Assembly (NCBI GenBank): GCA_022606135.1
Contig: JABYQN010000009.1
Location: 1,885,001-1,949,000 of the forward strand
Reading direction: 5' to 3'
DNA: 64,000 bases
Source: Fomes fomentarius
Lineage: Eukaryota; Basidiomycota; Agaricomycetes; Polyporales; Polyporaceae
Program-made: the position numbers and the translations under genes
The notes under the pieces: generated by a model
Databases searched by the model: none
Told to the model about the DNA's origin: nothing
What the model saw: the letters and a program-made list of their open reading frames with translations, nothing else
Shown: positions 59,269 to 64,000 of the stretch, piece by piece
Layout: each line of letters opens with the position of its first letter
Numbering within the stretch: the stretch's first letter is position 1

Positions 59269-62064
59269 CTACATCTTCCTGAACGTATTTTTGCTCCCGC
59301 TCCGCATGCCCTGCCGTCGTTTGGTCCTCCCCTTCCTCTCCGACTCGGTCATCTCGACGTCGGGCTCCCCCCTCCCTTCTCCATGCCCGCCCCGAACTCC
59401 TCCACGCCCTTCCGCTTCGCATCCCTGCCCTTCTTCTGCTGTGCCCGGCCGCCTTGCTCCCCGTCCTCGTCATAGTCGTGTCCGGATGAACTCGTACGGG
59501 GCACGAACGTCACCTCCATGCCACCATCCGTGGCGCGCCGCACAGACTCGTCGTCGCGGGCCGAGAAAAATGATGCACGTCCTTTGCCTTTCGAGCCCAA
59601 CTGCGAGCGGCGCTGGCCAAATGTCGCGTTCCTGTCTACACCGCCGCGGCTGGCCCGCGAGTCCTGCGCCTGGAGAGGCACAAGCCGCACCTGGGGTTCC
59701 CGTCGCGGTGCGCCGCGAGTCGCGTGGCTGCGGCCCGCGCTGCGTGCGGCCATACGCGTGCGGATGTCGTCTTGCCAGAGCTCTGAGAAAAGGGACGAGT
59801 AAGCACACATGTAACATGTTGAGAGTTGAAGGTTGACGAGGGGTACACTTACTCCCGGCGTCATCGCTGTCCTCGCTCTCGCTTCCGCTCTTCTTGTCAC
59901 GATCCCCACCGTCGCTGTCGCTTTCGCTGAGCGGGTCAGAGGACGACTTGTCGCTCTCCTCTTCCTCCTCCACAGCTGTCTTGCGCTGTGTCCTGCCCGT
60001 CTCACGGGTTTGCCGCTGCGCGACAGCGGACGGGTTGAGGAGCGCGAACTCCCTAGTGTTCTGGTCCACCTCGAACTCGGGGTCCTCGAACACAGCAGCG
60101 AAACGTGGGTCGTTGAGCAAACTTGTCTTCCCGGCCCCCGCCTTCTGTTTCGGCGCACCCTCTCCCTCTTCCTCCTCGTCCACATCCACGTCCATGTCCA
60201 TCGTGTCCTCGACCTCGTCGTCTCCTTCCCCCTCTTCGCTACTCTGCTCCTCGGCCGCGACGGCCTTCGCCTTCCGCGCAGTCCTACGCTCCTCCTTCTT
60301 GCGCGCGCGCTCCTCCTCCTTCCTGACCTTCTCCGCGAGGGCCTTGTTGACCTTGACCTTCGCGCCCGCGGCGTCCTTGCGTGAGCGGATGCGGGTCTCC
60401 ACGAGCTTGTCCATCTTCTCCTGCACCATGCGCTCGCGGTGCTCCGCGTATGCGTACGGGTTCGCGATGACGCGGGCGGCGTCATAGAGCTGCAGCGAGA
60501 CAAAGTAGCCGTGCATGTACGGCTTGAGCGCGGGTGTGCCGACGAGATGGTCCAGACCGAGCCTGTCAAGCAAAGAGTACAATCAGTGTGAGGTTCAAAG
60601 TACGAGGGAGCTGGGAGCTGGGAGAAGGGGCCCGAGGAAACGTACTTGGCAAGCTCGTTCCTGTCGATGAACTTGTAGTCCTGGTATGCAGTGCGGGTCG
60701 TTTGGTCCTCCATCTCCTCGGTGAGGTTTTCGAGGAAACTGCACCATTTCGGCGCCGGGCCAAGCTGGGGCACGAAGTACGTCGTCATCCTGATGCCCTC
60801 GTTCGCGAGGAGCATGAGGCCAGTCCCGGGTATGTGGTGCACATCGTTGATGTCGTTCGCGGGTGTGATCGAGGTAAAGTTGGTCTCGGGCTGGATGGGC
60901 ACGGCGACTCAGCCACTCTGATCAACACGGACCAGAATGTCTCCACGCACCGTATTTCGGTTCCAAATCTTGATGACCTTCTTGTCCGCACTGAGCACGT
61001 ACCCCTCGCCAGCCATCCGACTGCCGCCCTCGATCCAAGTAACCTTCTTCACAGGAAGGCCGTACCCCTGATCCTTCACCGCCAAATGCCTCGCCGACCG
61101 GATATCATAGAGCAGCGTGTGGCCCGTAGATGTACCAATGGCATACGACAGTCCGTCCGGTCGAGACGCGATGGCCGTGACAGAAAGCGGCGCGAGACGC
61201 GTCCCGCCGTCAACTCCAGGTAGCGCAGGCGTCGCGATCGCGTTCACGGGCATAAGCCTTTCTCTAGGCAGGCGCAGGATACCTACCCGTGAGCGCGAGC
61301 GCGGGTCCCACAGTTCGACCGTCCCGTTCCCCTCGACGCCGAACGCGAAGAGCTGGTGCGCGGGGTTGATGTCAATCGTGTTCACGCCCGCGATGTCTTC
61401 TCCGCCCTCCCCTTGTAGGATGAGTGGATTGAGGAAGCGTCCTTGGTCGAGGTTGAGGCGGTAGATCTCGGGGCCGGACGCAGCGAAGAGCGCGTCGCAG
61501 GAGGGGAAGTGGTATGCGAGTGCGCGGCCGAAGCGGGGTATGCGGGTGCGGTAGTGGAAGCCGCCTTGGGTGTGCAGCTCGACGGAGCGGTCATTTTGAA
61601 GGTGTATTGACTTTGTCCAGTCATCGGAGAGCATCTACATTGGCGCAGAAACGGAGCCCAGAAGAGGGGAGTGAGCCCTACGGCCAGCCAGAGGTATAGG
61701 TGCTTGAGGAAAGGGGACAAGAAGACTCACTCACAACGAAATCCACGTTCTCCGCGTCCGTATGCCTCTCGAACTTCATCGAGAGCTGGTCCAGGTCCCA
61801 GACCCGTATTTGCGGCTTGTACGTTCCAGTAGCGATCACATGGTGTCCGTCTCGAGTCGTCTTCACCTTGTTGCTCGCCTCTGGAAACTCGAAGTGCTGA
61901 ATGAGCTCTATTGTGCCCTCCACACGCTCCTTTACCGCCCTCTTTCCCTTTCCTTTGGCCTCCCGTTTTCGCGTGAGCCAGTCAGGTAGTGCCGATGAAG
62001 ACCCGGATGCATCGCCGTTTACTGTATAGACCTTCACCGAGCTAGGATCCAGTGGCGCGCCCAT
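59269..62064 (-). CDS. ENP2: Nucleolar WD40 protein Enp2/NOL10, with a 3' frameshift
   Basis: Small-subunit processome factor for 18S rRNA maturation in the nucleolus. ATG 62064 starts MGAPLDPSSVKVYTVNGD. The WD40 propeller covers the first half (GTYKPQIRVWDLDQLSMKFE, DINPAHQLFAFGVEGNGTVE, LLYDIRSARHLAV). Next come the family segment DINDVHHIPGTGLMLLANEG, a Lys/Glu-rich charged helix, the NUC153 segment NDPRFAAVFEDPEFEVD, and an acidic Ser tail. As read, the frame ends at TGA 59349. One frame over, the conserved C terminus continues (PDVEMTESERKGRTKRRQG, then SGSKNTFRKM) to TAG 59269-59271. The switch lies at a run of six C (59367-59372 on the plus strand), so a base-count error or a real frameshift is likely. 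Otherwise complete. Confidence 0.9.
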
Positions 62065-62411
62065 GTTAGCGAGAAGGCTAGTAAGTCAATTCTTAGCAGA
62101 ACTCGGGTTGTCAAAGCGTCTCGAGTGGTCTGAAGGTAAGCTACAACTTGTTTCAGTCCGGTTATTCGAGCATTGAGCGCTTCCAAAATTTGGTGCACGT
62201 GGATATGTGGCGGTGCAGTCGTTACTGAATATAATTAGCTCTTGCTACCAACCATCAGTACTTCAGTAACGACCTTCTACAACCCACTCTTGCGCGTCCT
62301 TCTTTACACCATTGGCTCCAATACATCCAACGATGTGCTACTTAGTGCTGACGTACTGTGTCCGTGAACTTGTTCGCATATCACTCGATCTCTGAATAGT
62401 ACGCCACGCAA
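62065..62411. other. Intergenic between ENP2 start and membrane protein end
   Basis: 347 bp; ENP2 promoter and 3' region of the next minus-strand gene. No gene seen. Confidence 0.5.
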
Positions 62412-63750
62412 CTAGCCCCAGATCGCTTCTACATCCACCTCTCGCGCAGTTCTCTCTCCAGGTGGCACCCCGTCCAACTGACCTTCTTCGCCCGGTGGAA
62501 GCGCGATCGGGCCCGTACCGCGGTGGCCACGGAGCCACACCCAAATCGTGGACGCAATTAAAGCTACCGGATGCAGGGCAGTGAACACTAGCACGGTCAC
62601 CTGCAGCACACGAAAGGTCAACAAGTCAATCGATGAGAGATGCAGGAGGGTGGTATACGTGCCATGACTGGGTAAGGCTTTGGCTTCAAACTCCACATAC
62701 TTACGCAAATCCAAGTTGCAGCGACGCACCACACGATGTCACGACGGATGGCGATGACAAGGAAACCTGATTCGTAGATGAGTGGTGAACAAGGAGAGAT
62801 ATACTGTGTAAGATCAACTGACTGATGAGGTTGACGGTTATCACGACTGCGAAGCCTGCCCATTGTCCGCGAGCGTAGTGCTGTGGCTCGCCTGGTGACC
62901 AAGTTTTGCCCAGCGTGATGCTGCAGGCATAGGATCATCAGATCACGAGAGATTATCGGTACGACCACCAGACTTACAAGAGGCTGAATGGGAACATCAC
63001 TCCGAACGGCAGCAACATGAACGCCCGGACAGGTGCGTGAATGAAGGCAAGTTCGAGGGGGCTGTGCGCATTGCGTGAGCCTGTGGTACTGAATGTGCAT
63101 CTTGCAGAAAGGGAGCATACCGTTTGGTGGATGGTTCATGGTAAATGAGAAGCACAACATTCGCATACAGAAGCAGCACAAGCAGGATGCCGAGTAAGAT
63201 GGTAGACAGGAGAAACGCTTGCAGAATCTTCAAGGAGGTAAGCAAAGTTCAAAACGACACGCACATATCATGAACATACCCATGACACTGCCCAGAATGC
63301 CATGACCCAATTCGAGAGCATGAACGGGATACCGCACCCCTTGATGAGTGCGCGTTTCGTGTCTGGATGCGTTGAGAATACCAAGAGAAAGCAGTATCCG
63401 ACTTGCAGAATGTATATGCCCACGATGTAAACCGCGATCATGGATGGCTTGGGAGATATCGCAGAAGGGTACAACTGTGATATTGTTCCTACACGATCAT
63501 TAGGAAGAGGCCTGTACCAACGAAGAAGTTATCACGTACCAAGGTTTGGTTCTAACACGAACGTGCACACCATCAAGGTTGCGATGCTGATCAAGAGGGA
63601 AAGAGGAGTGAGGACCTGCAATCTTCACGTTGTCTACGCATTAGCTTGTTCATTCCTCTATACGTCAAGAGCAAGTTGAACTCGCCGAATGAGTGCGAGG
63701 TACTCCCTCACTGCGGGATGGGAGGTGTCGACGGGTAAGTTCTCCATCAT
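62412..63750 (-). CDS. Multi-pass membrane protein, function unknown
   Basis: At least seven hydrophobic spans spread over about eight short exons. The exon near 63750-63659 encodes MENLPVDTSHPAVREYLALI and RRVQLALD. Next come LTPLSLLISIATLMVCTFVL, MIAVYIVGIYILQVGYCFLL and MLSNWVMAFWAVSW. ILQAFLLSTILLGILLVLLL and HAPVRAFMLLPFGVMFPF follow, then WAGFAVVITVNLIS, RRDIVWCVAATWICVSMW and VTVLVFTALHPVALIASTIW. A hydrophilic Gly/Pro/Glu-rich tail ends at TAG 62412-62414. The layout resembles the fungal DUF1774-type membrane proteins, but I am not sure. An earlier exon beyond 63750 (for example the ATG near 63974) cannot be excluded, so the start is provisional. Confidence 0.7.
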
Positions 63751-64000
63751 CTGGAGTTTGTGAAAGTTGAACGGTCGTGACGGTCGTCGCAAGAGTCGTT
63801 GGCTCCATCTCAGCAGCGAGCTCACCGTCGACGGTGGGGCGCGCGATGATGTCATAGCCCAAGCAGGACTGACCGGATCCAGCAACACGTGGCTAAACAA
63901 CGCCGACCCTAGCCTAGGGTCTCAACCTACTCACCTACCACGACTGGCAGTTCAGTCGCCGCCTCACTTGGCAGCATAGAGTCCGATATCTTACAGCCGA
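63751..64000. other. Right edge, unresolved
   Basis: 250 bp upstream of the membrane-protein start, probably promoter and 5' leader. A short minus frame from an ATG near 63974 could be a first exon but is not supported by a clear downstream join. Confidence 0.35.

Overview
This window is nuclear DNA from a filamentous basidiomycete, most likely an Agaricomycete. The genes are dense and split by many short GT-AG introns of about 50-65 nt. The protein set fits such a fungus: a Suz12-type VEFS-box protein, a CYP53-like P450, a peroxisomal dienoyl-CoA reductase, a sphingolipid delta-4 desaturase, a purine-cytosine permease and Bur1/Cdk9. The order is not certain. I saw no rRNA, tRNA, CRISPR array, insertion sequence or transposon ORF. 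Gene models were spliced by eye, so exon ends quoted to the base are predictions.

Left part (1-20 kb): a small heat-shock protein with a long Q/H-rich N terminus (732-2090, +); a short-chain dehydrogenase (SDR, 3659-4930, +); a P450 (5978-8353, +); the very large listerin E3 ligase of ribosome quality control (8507-15005, -); a small conserved protein (15261-15553, -); a peroxisomal 2,4-dienoyl-CoA reductase (16937-18135, +) convergent with a C-factor-like SDR (18404-19401, -).

Middle part (20-42 kb): the cohesin regulator Pds5 (20458-25738, -) is divergent from the NatA subunit Naa15 (25950-29816, +). Ribosomal protein eL42 follows (30069-30745, +). Three minus-strand genes come next: a CCCH/RS-rich/coiled-coil protein (31088-33475), the kinase Bur1/Cdk9 (34167-37174) and a VEFS-box Suz12-like Polycomb protein (37416-39948). 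The last is divergent from the sphingolipid desaturase (40351-41987, +).

Right part (42-64 kb): a purine-cytosine permease (42455-44560, +); a SET-domain protein (44879-46279, -); a B-type cyclin (47306-49308, -) divergent from mitochondrial isoleucyl-tRNA synthetase (49561-53516, +); a gene-poor stretch; a seven-exon DJ-1 family gene with an 11-nt micro-exon (55421-56379, -) divergent from a coiled-coil, His-rich protein (56745-58816, +); the nucleolar protein Enp2/NOL10 with an apparent homopolymer frameshift near its end (59269-62064, -); and a multi-pass membrane protein (62412-63750, -).

Most genes are housekeeping: ribosome assembly, ribosome content and ribosome quality control (ENP2, eL42, LTN1), chromosome cohesion and cell cycle (PDS5, cyclin B), transcription and chromatin (BUR1, SUZ12-like, SET), and protein modification (NAA15). 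The metabolic genes (P450, SDRs, DECR, desaturase, permease) are scattered and do not form a recognisable biosynthetic cluster. I found no obviously new multi-gene system. The observations most worth checking are the Suz12-like protein, the unassigned CCCH protein, the eL42 gene whose stop codon sits alone in the last exon, the micro-exon DJ-1 gene and the ENP2 frameshift.
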